Origin: Pseudomonas triclosanedens | Lineage (GTDB): Bacteria; Pseudomonadota; Gammaproteobacteria; Pseudomonadales; Pseudomonadaceae | Direction of reading: 5' to 3' | Assembly (NCBI RefSeq): GCF_026686735.1 | Contig: NZ_CP113432.1 | Coordinates: 2,108,001 to 2,172,000 of the forward strand | Length of the DNA: 64,000 nt | Notes under the pieces: model-generated | Seen by the model: only the letters and a program-made list of their open reading frames with translations | What the model was told of the DNA's origin: nothing | Databases searched by the model: none | Made by a program: the position numbers and the translations under genes | Part shown: piece by piece, positions 35,350-44,356 of the stretch | Layout: each line of letters starts with the position of its first letter | Position numbering within the stretch: position 1 is the first letter of the stretch

Positions 35350-36017
35350 GCAACGTCTTCACCCTGCTGCTCGCCCGCGAGACCCGCCTGCTGTTCCGCC
35401 GTCCTGCGGAGCTGGCCAACCCCCTGGTGTTCTTCGCCATCGTCATCGCGCTGTTCCCGCTGGCGGTCGGCCCCGAGTCGGAAATGCTCAAGAACCTCTC
35501 GCCCGGGTTGGTCTGGGTCGCGGCGCTGCTGGCGGTGCTGCTCTCGCTGGATGGCCTGTTCCGCAGCGATTTCGAAGATGGCTCGCTGGAACAGTGGGTC
35601 CTTTCGCCGCACCCTCTGCCACTTCTGGTACTGGCCAAAGTGCTGGCACACTGGCTGATTTCCGGGCTGGCGCTTGTGCTTTTGTCGCCGTTGTTCGCCC
35701 TCATGCTGGGTCTGCCGGCGCGCTGCCTGCCTGACCTGTTGCTGTCCTTGCTGCTGGGTACGCCGGTCTTGAGCCTCCTGGGTGCAGTTGGCGCGGCGCT
35801 GACGGTAGGGCTCAAGCGTGGTGGCCTGCTGCTGGCGCTGCTGATCCTGCCGCTGTACATACCGGTGCTGATCCTGGGCAGCGGTGCCTTGCAGGCTTCC
35901 CTGCAGGGTTTGCCGACCGCCGGGCACCTGTTGTGGCTGGCCAGCCTGACGGCGTTAGCATTGACGCTGACGCCCTTTGCCATCGCCGCCGGGCTGAAGA
36001 TCAGCGTCGGCGAGTGA
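35346..36017 (+). CDS. ccmB: CcmB, heme exporter membrane protein
   Basis: A 223-residue protein with six membrane helices, the permease partner of CcmA. The [13 protein letters not shown] start and F-E-D-G-S-L-E-Q segment are conserved in the family. It starts in an ATGA-type overlap with ccmA and is followed by a 65-bp gap before ccmC. Confidence 0.95.
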   Translation: MSNVFTLLLARETRLLFRRPAELANPLVFFAIVIALFPLAVGPESEMLKNLSPGLVWVAALLAVLLSLDGLFRSDFEDGSLEQWVLSPHPLPLLVLAKVLAHWLISGLALVLLSPLFALMLGLPARCLPDLLLSLLLGTPVLSLLGAVGAALTVGLKRGGLLLALLILPLYIPVLILGSGALQASLQGLPTAGHLLWLASLTALALTLTPFAIAAGLKISVGE

Positions 36018-36082
36018 ACGAACGATCGCCGGCCCTGGAAGGGACTGGCGGCGGAAACTAGAGCCCTGAATTACAGAGCCTG

Positions 36083-36829
36083 ATGATGAACTGGACTTGG
36101 TTTCACAAGCTTGGGTCGCCCAAGTGGTTCTACGAGATCAGCGGACGCTGGCTACCCTGGTTCGCCGTTGCCGCGGTGCTGCTGATGAGCGTCGGTATCG
36201 TCTGGGGCCTGGCCTTCGCGCCGCCGGATTATCAGCAGGGCAACAGCTTCCGCATCATCTATATCCACGTCCCGGCGGCGTTTCTCGCGCAGTCCTGCTA
36301 CGTGATGCTGGCGGTAGCCGGCGCCATCGGCCTGATCTGGAAAATGAAGATCGCCGACGTCGCCGTGCAATGCGCCGCGCCGATTGGCGCCTGGATGACC
36401 TTCGTGGCGCTGGTGACCGGCGCCATCTGGGGCAAGCCGACCTGGGGCGCCTGGTGGGTCTGGGATGCGCGCCTTACCTCGATGCTGATCCTGCTGTTCC
36501 TTTACTTCGGCGTCATCGCCCTCGGCCAGGCCATCACCAACCGCGACAGCGCGGCCAAGGCCTGTGCGGTGCTGGCAATCGTCGGCGTAGTGAACATCCC
36601 GATCATCAAGTACTCGGTGGACTGGTGGAACACTCTGCACCAGCCTGCCACCTTCACGCTTACCGAGAAGCCGCCGATGCCGCCGGAAATGTGGATTCCG
36701 CTGCTGCTGATGGTTGCTGGCTTCTACTGTTTCTTCGCCGTGGTGCTGCTGATGCGGATGCGTCTGGAAGTGCTCAAGCGTGAGTCCCGCACGGCGTGGG
36801 TCAAGGCGGAAGTGGAGCGCGCGATATGA
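36083..36829 (+). CDS. ccmC: CcmC, heme-handling protein
   Basis: A 248-residue protein with six membrane helices. The tryptophan-rich heme-handling motif [10 protein letters not shown] lies near residue 128 and two conserved histidines flank it (I-H-V-P and L-H-Q-P). CcmC transfers heme to CcmE. The second ATG (36086) is an equally possible start. It overlaps ccmD by 4 bp. Confidence 0.95.
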   Translation: MMNWTWFHKLGSPKWFYEISGRWLPWFAVAAVLLMSVGIVWGLAFAPPDYQQGNSFRIIYIHVPAAFLAQSCYVMLAVAGAIGLIWKMKIADVAVQCAAPIGAWMTFVALVTGAIWGKPTWGAWWVWDARLTSMLILLFLYFGVIALGQAITNRDSAAKACAVLAIVGVVNIPIIKYSVDWWNTLHQPATFTLTEKPPMPPEMWIPLLLMVAGFYCFFAVVLLMRMRLEVLKRESRTAWVKAEVERAI

Positions 36830-37002
36830 GTTTCCAGTCGTTCGGCGATTTCCTCGCTATGGGCCACCACGGTCCCTATGTATGGTCGGCCTACGCCATC
36901 AGTCTGGCGGTGTTGGCGATCAATGTCGTCTCGCCCATGCTGGCGCGCCGTCGTTACCTGCAAGAAGAGGCGCGTCGTCTGCGCCGGGAGGCCAACAAGT
37001 GA
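36826..37002 (+). CDS. ccmD: CcmD, heme exporter accessory protein
   Basis: A 58-residue protein with one membrane helix (about residues 17-37) and a basic C-terminal tail. It stabilises the CcmABCD complex. The [12 protein letters not shown] motif is typical. ATG 36826 overlaps ccmC, and its stop overlaps the ccmE GTG start by 4 bp. Confidence 0.93.
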   Translation: MSFQSFGDFLAMGHHGPYVWSAYAISLAVLAINVVSPMLARRRYLQEEARRLRREANK

Positions 37003-37481
37003 ATCCGGTCCGCAAGAAGCGCCTGTACATTGTCCTCGCCATCGTCGCCGGCGTTGGCGTCGCCGTCAGCCTGGCGCTGTCGGCCTTGCAGCAGAACATC
37101 AACCTGTTCTACACCCCGACCCAGATCGCCAACGGCGAGGCTCCGCACGATACGCGCATCCGTGCTGGCGGCATGGTGGAGAAGGGCTCGCTGAAGCGCT
37201 CGGCGGACTCCCTGGACGTCGAATTCGTGGTCACCGACTTCGCCAAGGAAGTCACGGTGAAATACCGTGGCATCCTGCCGGACCTGTTCCGCGAAGGGCA
37301 GGGCATCGTGGCCCTCGGCAAGATCGACGCCAATGGCGTGCTGACCGCCGACGAAGTGCTGGCCAAGCACGATGAGAAATACATGCCGCCGGAAGTCACC
37401 AAAGCGTTGAAGGACAGCGGCAAGCTGGAGCATTACGAGGCCACCCAGGCGGGTGGCGGTGCTGCGCAGGGGAGCAACTGA
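36999..37481 (+). CDS. ccmE: CcmE, periplasmic heme chaperone
   Basis: A 160-residue membrane-anchored protein. A helix at residues 8-28 is followed by a periplasmic beta-barrel. The heme-binding histidine lies in [10 protein letters not shown], which is intact (H127 region). GTG 36999 was chosen because the family start V-N-P-V-R-K-K-R follows; the longer open frame lies in ccmC and ccmD. Confidence 0.96.
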   Translation: MNPVRKKRLYIVLAIVAGVGVAVSLALSALQQNINLFYTPTQIANGEAPHDTRIRAGGMVEKGSLKRSADSLDVEFVVTDFAKEVTVKYRGILPDLFREGQGIVALGKIDANGVLTADEVLAKHDEKYMPPEVTKALKDSGKLEHYEATQAGGGAAQGSN

Positions 37482-37482
37482 G

Positions 37483-39456
37483 ATGGTTCCTGAACTCGGC
37501 CACTTGGCGCTGATCCTGGCGCTGTGCATGGCGCTGGTGATGTCTTTCTTCCCACTGGTCGGCGCCTGGCGCGGCGATCGTCAATGGATGAGCCTGGCGC
37601 GTCCGGCTGCCTGGGGGCAGTTCGCCTTCCTGGCGTTCTCCTTCGGTTGCCTGACCTGGGCCTTCCTCCACGACGACTTCTCCGTGGCCTACGTGGCCAG
37701 CAACTCCAACAGCGCGCTGCCGTGGTTCTACAAGTTCAGCGCGGTATGGGGCGCCCACGAGGGTTCGCTGCTGTTGTGGGCACTGATCCTCGGCGGATGG
37801 ACCTTCGCTGTTTCGGTGTTCTCCCGCCAGTTGCCGGAAGTGATGCTGGCCCGCGTGCTGGCCGTGATGGGCATGATCAGCACCGGTTTCCTGCTGTTCC
37901 TGATCATTACCTCCAACCCCTTCAGCCGCCTGCTGCCGCAGGTGCCGTCGGACGGCAACGATCTCAACCCGCTGTTGCAGGATCCCGGCCTGATCTTCCA
38001 CCCGCCGATGCTCTACATGGGTTATGTGGGCTTCTCGGTCGCCTTCGCCTTCGCCATCGCGGCGCTGCTCGGCGGTCGCCTTGACGCGGCCTGGGCGCGC
38101 TGGTCGCGGCCCTGGACCCTGGTGGCCTGGACTTTCCTCGGCATTGGCATCGTGCTCGGCTCCTGGTGGGCCTACTACGAACTGGGCTGGGGCGGCTGGT
38201 GGTTCTGGGACCCGGTGGAAAACGCCTCCTTCATGCCCTGGCTGGTGGGTACTGCGCTGATCCACTCGCTGGCGGTGACCGAAAAGCGTGGGGTGTTCAA
38301 GAGCTGGACCGTGCTGCTGGCCATCGCGGCCTTCTCCCTGAGCCTGCTGGGCACCTTCCTGGTCCGTTCCGGTGTGCTGACCTCGGTGCACGCATTCGCC
38401 TCCGATCCCGAGCGCGGCGTGTTCATCCTGGCTTTCCTGCTGGTGGTGGTCGGCGGCTCGCTGACACTGTTCGCTCTACGCGCGCCGGTGGTCAAGAGCC
38501 AGGTCGGCTTCGCCCTGTGGTCCCGCGAGACCCTGCTGCTGCTGAACAACCTGATCCTTGTGGTGACCGCCTCGATGATCCTGCTCGGCACCCTCTACCC
38601 GCTGGTGCTCGATGCTATCAGCGGTGCCAAGCTGTCGGTCGGCCCGCCGTACTTCAACGCACTGTTCGTGCCGCTGATGGCGATCCTCATGCTGGCCCTG
38701 GCGGTCGGTGTGCTGGTGCGCTGGAAGGACACCCCGACCCGCTGGCTGCGCGGCATGCTGACGCCCGTGCTGATCGGCACCCTGGTGCTCGGTGTGGCCG
38801 GCAGCTTCCTCTATGGCGAGTTGCACTGGGAAGTGCTCGCGGTGTTCCTGCTGGCTGCCTGGGTAGTGCTGGCCGGCGTGCGCGACTTCTTCGACAAGGT
38901 CCGCCACAAGGGTGTGATCGCTGGTGCTGCCAGCCTCAATCGCAGCTACTGGGGCATGCAACTGGCGCACTTCGGTATAGCCATCTGCGCCATCGGCGTG
39001 GTGCTCACCAGTCAGTTCAGCGCCCAGCGTGACCTGCGCATGGAGCCGGGCGAGATGGTCGAGTTGGCTGGCTACCAGTTCCGCTTCGAAGGCACCCATC
39101 ACTTCGAAGGGCCGAACTTCACCTCCGACAAGGGCACCGTGCGCGTGACCCGCAATGGTTCCGAAGTTGCGGTGTTGCACCCCGAGAAACGCCTGTACAG
39201 CGTGCAGAACTCGATGATGACCGAGGCCGGCATCCACGGCAGCCTGACCCGCGACCTCTACGTTGCCCTGGGCGAGCCGCTGGAAAACAACGCCTGGGCA
39301 GTGCGGGTGCACATCAAGCCGTTCGTTCGCTTCATCTGGCTCGGGGGCCTGATGATGGCGCTGGGCGGCGTGCTGGCGGCGCTTGATCGTCGCTACCGGG
39401 TGAAAGTGAAAACGCGTGTACGTGAGGCCCTGGGCCTCGCTGGACAGGGAGCCTGA
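37483..39456 (+). CDS. ccmF: CcmF, cytochrome c heme lyase subunit
   Basis: A 657-residue protein with about 15 membrane helices. The W-G-G-W-W-F-W-D-P-V-E-N-A-S heme motif is near residue 236, and histidine-bearing loops are present. With CcmH and CcmI it attaches heme to apocytochrome c. The ATG at 37483 lies 1 bp after the ccmE stop. Confidence 0.97.
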   Translation: MVPELGHLALILALCMALVMSFFPLVGAWRGDRQWMSLARPAAWGQFAFLAFSFGCLTWAFLHDDFSVAYVASNSNSALPWFYKFSAVWGAHEGSLLLWALILGGWTFAVSVFSRQLPEVMLARVLAVMGMISTGFLLFLIITSNPFSRLLPQVPSDGNDLNPLLQDPGLIFHPPMLYMGYVGFSVAFAFAIAALLGGRLDAAWARWSRPWTLVAWTFLGIGIVLGSWWAYYELGWGGWWFWDPVENASFMPWLVGTALIHSLAVTEKRGVFKSWTVLLAIAAFSLSLLGTFLVRSGVLTSVHAFASDPERGVFILAFLLVVVGGSLTLFALRAPVVKSQVGFALWSRETLLLLNNLILVVTASMILLGTLYPLVLDAISGAKLSVGPPYFNALFVPLMAILMLALAVGVLVRWKDTPTRWLRGMLTPVLIGTLVLGVAGSFLYGELHWEVLAVFLLAAWVVLAGVRDFFDKVRHKGVIAGAASLNRSYWGMQLAHFGIAICAIGVVLTSQFSAQRDLRMEPGEMVELAGYQFRFEGTHHFEGPNFTSDKGTVRVTRNGSEVAVLHPEKRLYSVQNSMMTEAGIHGSLTRDLYVALGEPLENNAWAVRVHIKPFVRFIWLGGLMMALGGVLAALDRRYRVKVKTRVREALGLAGQGA

Positions 39457-39458
39457 GC

Positions 39459-40001
39459 GTGAAGCGTGCGATCCTGCTGTTGCCATTGGCGATCTTCCTG
39501 GTCGTCGCGGTGTTCCTTTTCCGTGGCCTGTGGCTGGACCCCAGCGAGCTGCCGTCGGCACTGATCGGCAAGCCGTTCCCGGCGTTCTCGCTGCCCAGCG
39601 TCACCGAACCAGGCAAAACCTACACCGAGGCCGATCTGAAGGGGCGCCCGGCGCTGGTCAATGTCTGGGGCACCTGGTGCCCGACCTGCCGCTTCGAGCA
39701 CCCGGTGCTCACCGACTTGGCCGCCAAGGGCGTGGTGATCTACGGCGTCAACTACAAGGACGACGCCGCCGCTGCGCAGAAGTGGCTCAAGGAACTGCAC
39801 AACCCCTATCTGCTGAACATCGCCGACGCGCAGGGCACCCTGGGCGTCGACCTGGGGGTGTATGGCGCGCCCGAGACCTACATCATCGACAAGGACGGCA
39901 TCATCCGGCACAAGCTGGTCGGCGCCGTTGACGAGAAAGTCTGGCGCGAACAGCTCGCGCCGATCTACCAGGGGCTGGTTGACGAGGCGGGGGGCAAATG
40001 A
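39459..40001 (+). CDS. ccmG: CcmG (DsbE), thiol:disulfide oxidoreductase
   Basis: A 180-residue membrane-anchored thioredoxin-like protein. One helix at residues 5-22 and the active site W-G-T-W-C-P-T-C near residue 70 are clear, as is the conserved cis-Pro in G-A-P-E-T-Y. It keeps the CXXCH cysteines of apocytochrome c reduced. GTG 39459 follows ccmF by 2 bp. Confidence 0.96.
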   Translation: MKRAILLLPLAIFLVVAVFLFRGLWLDPSELPSALIGKPFPAFSLPSVTEPGKTYTEADLKGRPALVNVWGTWCPTCRFEHPVLTDLAAKGVVIYGVNYKDDAAAAQKWLKELHNPYLLNIADAQGTLGVDLGVYGAPETYIIDKDGIIRHKLVGAVDEKVWREQLAPIYQGLVDEAGGK

Positions 40002-40468
40002 AGCGCTATCTCGCCATCGCCGCGCTGGGGCTGGCTCTGAGCGGTGTTGCCCGTGCGGCCATCGATACCTATGAGTTCGCCGATGAGGCCGAACGCCAGC
40101 GATTCCGCGACCTGACCACCGAACTGCGCTGCCCGAAGTGCCAGAACCAGGACATCGCCGATTCCAACGCGCCCATCGCTGCAGACCTGCGCAAGCAGAT
40201 CTACAGCCAGTTGCAGCAGGGCAAGAGCAACCAGCAGATCGTCGACTACATGGTCGATCGCTACGGCGAGTTCGTGCGCTACAAGCCCGAAATCAACGAG
40301 CGCACCTGGCTGCTCTGGTTCGGCCCGGCGGCATTGCTGGGCCTGGGCATCATCGTGATCGGCACCATCGTCGTGCGCCGTCGGCGCCCGGCCGCGGCCA
40401 CCTCCACCACGCTGTCCGCCGAGGAGCAGGCGCGTCTCGACCAATTGCTGGATAACCAAGACAAATGA
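39998..40468 (+). CDS. ccmH: CcmH, cytochrome c maturation thiol protein
   Basis: A 156-residue protein with signal peptide (about 1-19), the L-R-C-P-K-C-Q-N-Q motif near residue 43 with both redox cysteines, and a C-terminal membrane helix (about 105-125). It reduces apocytochrome c together with CcmG. It overlaps ccmG by 4 bp and ccmI by 4 bp. Confidence 0.95.
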   Translation: MKRYLAIAALGLALSGVARAAIDTYEFADEAERQRFRDLTTELRCPKCQNQDIADSNAPIAADLRKQIYSQLQQGKSNQQIVDYMVDRYGEFVRYKPEINERTWLLWFGPAALLGLGIIVIGTIVVRRRRPAAATSTTLSAEEQARLDQLLDNQDK

Positions 40469-41676
40469 TCGATTTCTGGCTCGCTGCCGGCCTGCTGTTG
40501 CTGGCTGCCCTGGCATTCCTCCTGATTCCTCTGCTGCGTGGACGCCGCGCCCAGGCCGAGGAAGACCGGACCGCCCTCAACGTCGCCCTTTACCAGGAGC
40601 GCCTGGCCGAACTCACCGCCCAGCGTGATGCCGGCACCCTCGACGATGCCCAGCTCGAAGCGGGCCGCGCCGAGGCAGCTCGCGAACTGCTGGCCGATAC
40701 CGACGGAACCGGCGAAGACCGTCGTTCCCGCCTGGGCCGCGCCGCGCCGCTGCTGGTCGCGCTGGTGCTGCCGTTCCTCGCGCTCGGCCTGTACCTGCAC
40801 TGGGGTGCCAGCGACAAGGTGGCCTTGTCCCGCGAGTTCGCCCAGGCCCCGCATTCGATGGAAGAAATGACCTCGCGCCTGGAGCGTGCCGTGCAGGCAC
40901 AGCCGGACTCCGCCGAAGGCTGGTACTTCCTCGGCCGCACCTACATGACCCAGAACCGCGCCGCCGATGCCGCCAGGGCCTTCGAGCAGGCCGCGCGTCT
41001 GTCCGACCGCCAGCCGGAAGTGCTCGGCCAGTGGGCGCAGGCGCTGTATTTTGCCGGTGACAAGTCGCTGAGTTCGCAGGTGCGCGCCCTGGCCAATGAA
41101 GCGCTGAAGAAGGATCCGCAGGAAGTCACGACCCTGGGGCTGCTCGGCATTGCCGCCTTCGAGGACGAGAAGTTCGCCGACGCCATTGACTACTGGGGCC
41201 GCCTGGTCGCAGTGCTGCCGCAGGATGATCCTTCCCGCGACGCCATCGCCGGCGGCATCGAGCGTGCCCGCCAGCGCATGCTCGAGAAGGGCCAGACTCC
41301 GCCCGAGGCGCCGGTTGCAGCCGCCACTGACGGAGTGACCCTGAAGGTGAAGGTCGACCTGACCGCTGCCGTGAAGGGCCAGGTGAAGCCGGATGACAGC
41401 GTGTTCGTATTTGCCCGCGCCGTGAGCGGACCGCCGATGCCGCTGGCGGTGAAGCGCCTGAAAGTGTCCGACCTGCCTGCCGAAGTCGCCCTGAGCGATG
41501 CTGATGCGATGATGCCGCAGCTCAAGCTCTCGGCGTTTCCCGAGGTGCAACTGGTCGCCCGCGTATCGCGCGCGGGCAATGCCACCGCTGGGGAATGGAT
41601 CGGACGCAGCAAACCGCTGTCTACTGCCCAGGCCGGCGAACAGGCAGTGACCATCGACGGTCCGGATCAACGCTGA
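40465..41676 (+). CDS. ccmI: CcmI (CycH), apocytochrome c chaperone
   Basis: A 403-residue membrane protein. Two N-terminal helices (about 5-25 and 95-112) flank a cytoplasmic leucine-zipper loop, then TPR repeats (about 130-285) and a C-terminal beta-rich domain. CcmI binds apocytochrome c and delivers it to CcmFH. It is the last gene of the ccm operon. Confidence 0.93.
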   Translation: MIDFWLAAGLLLLAALAFLLIPLLRGRRAQAEEDRTALNVALYQERLAELTAQRDAGTLDDAQLEAGRAEAARELLADTDGTGEDRRSRLGRAAPLLVALVLPFLALGLYLHWGASDKVALSREFAQAPHSMEEMTSRLERAVQAQPDSAEGWYFLGRTYMTQNRAADAARAFEQAARLSDRQPEVLGQWAQALYFAGDKSLSSQVRALANEALKKDPQEVTTLGLLGIAAFEDEKFADAIDYWGRLVAVLPQDDPSRDAIAGGIERARQRMLEKGQTPPEAPVAAATDGVTLKVKVDLTAAVKGQVKPDDSVFVFARAVSGPPMPLAVKRLKVSDLPAEVALSDADAMMPQLKLSAFPEVQLVARVSRAGNATAGEWIGRSKPLSTAQAGEQAVTIDGPDQR

Positions 41677-41696
41677 ATCGAGGGGAGGGTGGTGTG

Positions 41697-42107
41697 ATGA
41701 AGGGCAGACTGCTGGCGCTGAGCGCCTTGCTGGTACTGGGTGGTTGCGTGGTGCAGCCGCAGCAGCCGGAGCAACCGCCGGTCCAGACGCCGCCCTCGAC
41801 CCACCCCGGCACTACCAGGCCGCCAGTTAAGTCGTCCTCCTCACCGATCACTCCGCAGCCGAGCGTACCGCAGCCCACCTCCAGGCGTCCGCCGCAATTC
41901 GCTCCGCCGCCCGGCGGCAATGGCCGTTGGGATGGCAGCCTGGGCGTCTATGTGATGCAGGGGCAGAAAGACACCTATTACCGCCAGCGGACCTATTACC
42001 ACTGGGACAACGGCTGGTTCTGGAGCGTCGGCCCACAAGGGCCGTGGACCGAAACCGACAGCAGCGGGGTGCCGCCAGGGCTGACGCGCAAGTACAGCGC
42101 GCCGTAA
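41697..42107 (+). CDS. Small proline-rich lipoprotein
   Basis: A 136-residue protein with a lipoprotein signal ending L-V-L-G-G-C (Cys at about residue 18). The middle is Pro/Gln/Ser-rich, the C-terminal part has repeated aromatic residues (T-Y-Y-R-Q-R-T-Y-Y-H-W-D-N-G-W-F-W). ATG 41697 has an AGGGGAGGG ribosome site 21 bp after ccmI, so it may be cotranscribed. The opposite strand from 41848 is open as the tail of the diguanylate cyclase. Function unknown. Confidence 0.75.
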   Translation: MKGRLLALSALLVLGGCVVQPQQPEQPPVQTPPSTHPGTTRPPVKSSSSPITPQPSVPQPTSRRPPQFAPPPGGNGRWDGSLGVYVMQGQKDTYYRQRTYYHWDNGWFWSVGPQGPWTETDSSGVPPGLTRKYSAP

Positions 42108-43365
42108 TCGGCCCGGTATCAGCCATCCTGCGGCTGATGGAGCGTCGCGTTCGAGGCAGGCTGCAGTCGAACGTTCCCATCTGCGCCCCCACTTCTATCG
42201 CTTCCACGCGGTTGCGTCCGCTGGCCTTGGCCCGGTACAGCGCCTTGTCCGCCGCGGCATACAGTGCTTCATAGGTGCCCGGCATGCCGGCTTGGAGGCT
42301 GGCGATGCCGAAGCTGGCCGTCAGGTAAAGCAGGCCATCTTTCAGGGGCAGCGGCGTGTCTTCCAGCAGCATGCGGATCTTCTCGGCGATGGTTCGCGCC
42401 TGGGCCTGCCCAGTGTCCGGCAGCAACAGCAGGAATTCCTCGCCGCCCAGGCGCGCTACGCTGTCTCCAGTGCGGGTGTGGTTGCGCAGCAGGTTGGCGG
42501 CATGGCGAATCACCTCGTCGCCCAGAGGATGCCCGTAGCGGTCGTTGATGAACTTGAAATGATCCAGGTCCACCATGAGCAGGCTGACCGGTGCCGCCTG
42601 GCGGGCCGCGCGGGACAGTTCCATCGTTACCAGTTGGTCGAACTGCCGGCGGTTGAACAGCCCGGTCAGCGGATCGTGGCCGGCGAGGTATTCCAGTTGC
42701 CGGTTCTTTTCCTCCAGTTCCCTCCGTTGCTGGCGAAGGAATGCCCGCTGGCGCAAGTTGCGCACATGGCCGTGCCAGAGGATCAGCGACAGCAGCAGGC
42801 CGATGCCGCAGATGGTCAGGCCGCCCATCTGGTTGGATAGGCGTAGCTGTGGCGTGGCCTGGGTCAGCATCATCGTCCCTTCGAACACTGCCAGGGCGAT
42901 GATGTAGAGCGTGATGGCATGTCGAGGCCGCAACAGAATGATCAGAGCAGTGGCCACCGACGCCATCAGGAGTGGAGTGATGCTGCTGGCCACCTGCTGG
43001 TCGACACCGGTGATCGCAATGCCGAAACCCAGCAGGATGGCGCTGCCCAGCAGGGTCAGGAGATTCATGAACCACAACGGAGCGTTGCGCCGTGGCCGAG
43101 AGATGAGCCAGGCGAGGATGCCCAGGCCGCCCAGCAGCCCGGCGACAGTGGCGTGGACCCGGATGATATCCACCCGCCAGCCATCGAACTCGGGGCTGGA
43201 ACCCTGGAGGTTGAGCCAGAAGACCAGGATATGGATCAGATCGAACGGCACCGCGAGGGCGGCCAGGAAATATAGCCGCCGCAGGTTTTCCCGGGCGATT
43301 GGCAGGGCCAGCGCGTCGTTGATCGCGATGGCGTGCTGTACTCGCTGCTGCAGCGTCCTGGACAC
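41848..43365 (-). CDS. Membrane diguanylate cyclase (GGDEF) with antisense C-terminal extension
   Basis: A 505-residue protein as read. Six or seven membrane helices fill about residues 25-190, a coiled coil follows, then a GGDEF domain with G-G-E-E-F and an inhibitory R-T-G-D site five residues before it, so it should make cyclic di-GMP and be product-inhibited. The normal domain end (Y-R-A-K-A-S-G-R-N-R-V-E) comes near residue 390; about 110 further Arg/Ser/Cys-rich residues are encoded opposite the lipoprotein gene. GTG 43365 is preceded by AGGAGGGG. The tail may reflect a lost stop codon. Confidence 0.75.
   Translation of the reverse strand: MSRTLQQRVQHAIAINDALALPIARENLRRLYFLAALAVPFDLIHILVFWLNLQGSSPEFDGWRVDIIRVHATVAGLLGGLGILAWLISRPRRNAPLWFMNLLTLLGSAILLGFGIAITGVDQQVASSITPLLMASVATALIILLRPRHAITLYIIALAVFEGTMMLTQATPQLRLSNQMGGLTICGIGLLLSLILWHGHVRNLRQRAFLRQQRRELEEKNRQLEYLAGHDPLTGLFNRRQFDQLVTMELSRAARQAAPVSLLMVDLDHFKFINDRYGHPLGDEVIRHAANLLRNHTRTGDSVARLGGEEFLLLLPDTGQAQARTIAEKIRMLLEDTPLPLKDGLLYLTASFGIASLQAGMPGTYEALYAAADKALYRAKASGRNRVEAIEVGAQMGTFDCSLPRTRRSISRRMADTGPITARCTCASALAAPRCCRFRSTALVGRRSRTSRCPSGNRSAGGNRCLSAPASHRRPGCHPNGHCRRAAERIAADAWRWAAVRSAAE
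42118..42138. terminator. Stem-loop between lipoprotein and cyclase genes
   Basis: ATCAGCC pairs perfectly with GGCTGAT around a 7-base loop, 11 bp after the lipoprotein stop. It would serve the ccm side; on the other strand it lies within the extended cyclase frame. No T-run. Confidence 0.4.
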
Positions 43366-43584
43366 GAACTCTGCCCCTCCTGAGCAATGCCGGGCAATTG
43401 GAGAATAGACAGCCGCGATGCTGGTGTCGTGGCAGGCGAGAACGAAGTGACCCACGCAGCCGGGAGTGCTGTCTGAATCTACCTTCGAGAAATTGCTATA
43501 GCCGGCAACTTCCCATCTTGGATCATTGTCGGAAAAGGCTTCTGCGGGCATAGTCCGCCCCCCTGCGTGCTGAAGGAACAAGTC

Positions 43585-44298
43585 ATGAACAGAGTGCAAC
43601 GCCTGACGGTGGATGATGGCCTGGATGCCGAGCGCGCCTTGCTGGACGAGGCTTTTTGCGCCACCCGGGATAGCGGGCTCCTGTTCTGGCAACCGCTTCG
43701 GCAGGCATTGGTGATGCCGCGTCGGCTGAGCCGCCTGGACGGTTTCGCCGAAGCCGAGCGAGCCTGCGCCGAACTCGGCTGGCCGGTTGCCCTGCGCGAT
43801 ACCGGCGGCGAGCCGGTGCCGCAGTCGCCCGCGGTGCTCAACGTTGCCCTGGTCTACGCGGTGCCCGTGGCGGACAACGAGCAGACCCGTATCGAGACCG
43901 CTTACCAGCGCCTTTGCCAGCCGCTCTGCGACTGGCTGGCGGCGCTGGGGCTGGAGCCGGGCCTGGGTGAGGTCGAGGGAGCCTTCTGCGATGGACGCTA
44001 CAACGTCAATCTCGGCGGTCGCAAGCTGGTAGGCACCGCGCAGCGCTGGCGTCGCCGGCCGAGCGATGGGCGCTACGTGGTGCTCGCCCACGGCGCGATC
44101 CTGATGGACAACCAGCGGGAGCCGATGGTCGACGTGGTCAACGTGTTCTATCAGCGCTGCGGGCTCGGCATGCGCTGCCGGGCGCAAGCCCATGTGGCGC
44201 TCGAAGAGCGTCACGAGCGGCCGTGGCTGCAGGTCGAGGCTCTGGCCGGGCAATTCCAGCGGCACCTGCTTGCCGAAGGCGTGGTTCTGGATGCCTGA
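43585..44298 (+). CDS. Lipoate-protein ligase / lipoyl transferase family protein
   Basis: A 237-residue soluble protein of the BPL/LplA fold. G-R-Y-N-V-N-L-G-G-R-K-L-V-G-T-A-Q-R near residues 143-160 carries the catalytic-type Lys (R-K-L-V-G) and the A-H-G-A-I-L-M motif follows. Members transfer lipoate or octanoate to lysines of dehydrogenase complexes; whether this one is a ligase or a transferase cannot be read from sequence. ATG 43585 follows GAAGGAAC. A weak sigma-70 pair (TTGTCG-N17-CATAGT) lies upstream. Confidence 0.72.
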   Translation: MNRVQRLTVDDGLDAERALLDEAFCATRDSGLLFWQPLRQALVMPRRLSRLDGFAEAERACAELGWPVALRDTGGEPVPQSPAVLNVALVYAVPVADNEQTRIETAYQRLCQPLCDWLAALGLEPGLGEVEGAFCDGRYNVNLGGRKLVGTAQRWRRRPSDGRYVVLAHGAILMDNQREPMVDVVNVFYQRCGLGMRCRAQAHVALEERHERPWLQVEALAGQFQRHLLAEGVVLDA

Positions 44299-44356
44299 AA
44301 TGAACGAAATGGGTGGATGTTCGCTTCGCCCCAAACCTTCCAAGGAGTCTTGATAC

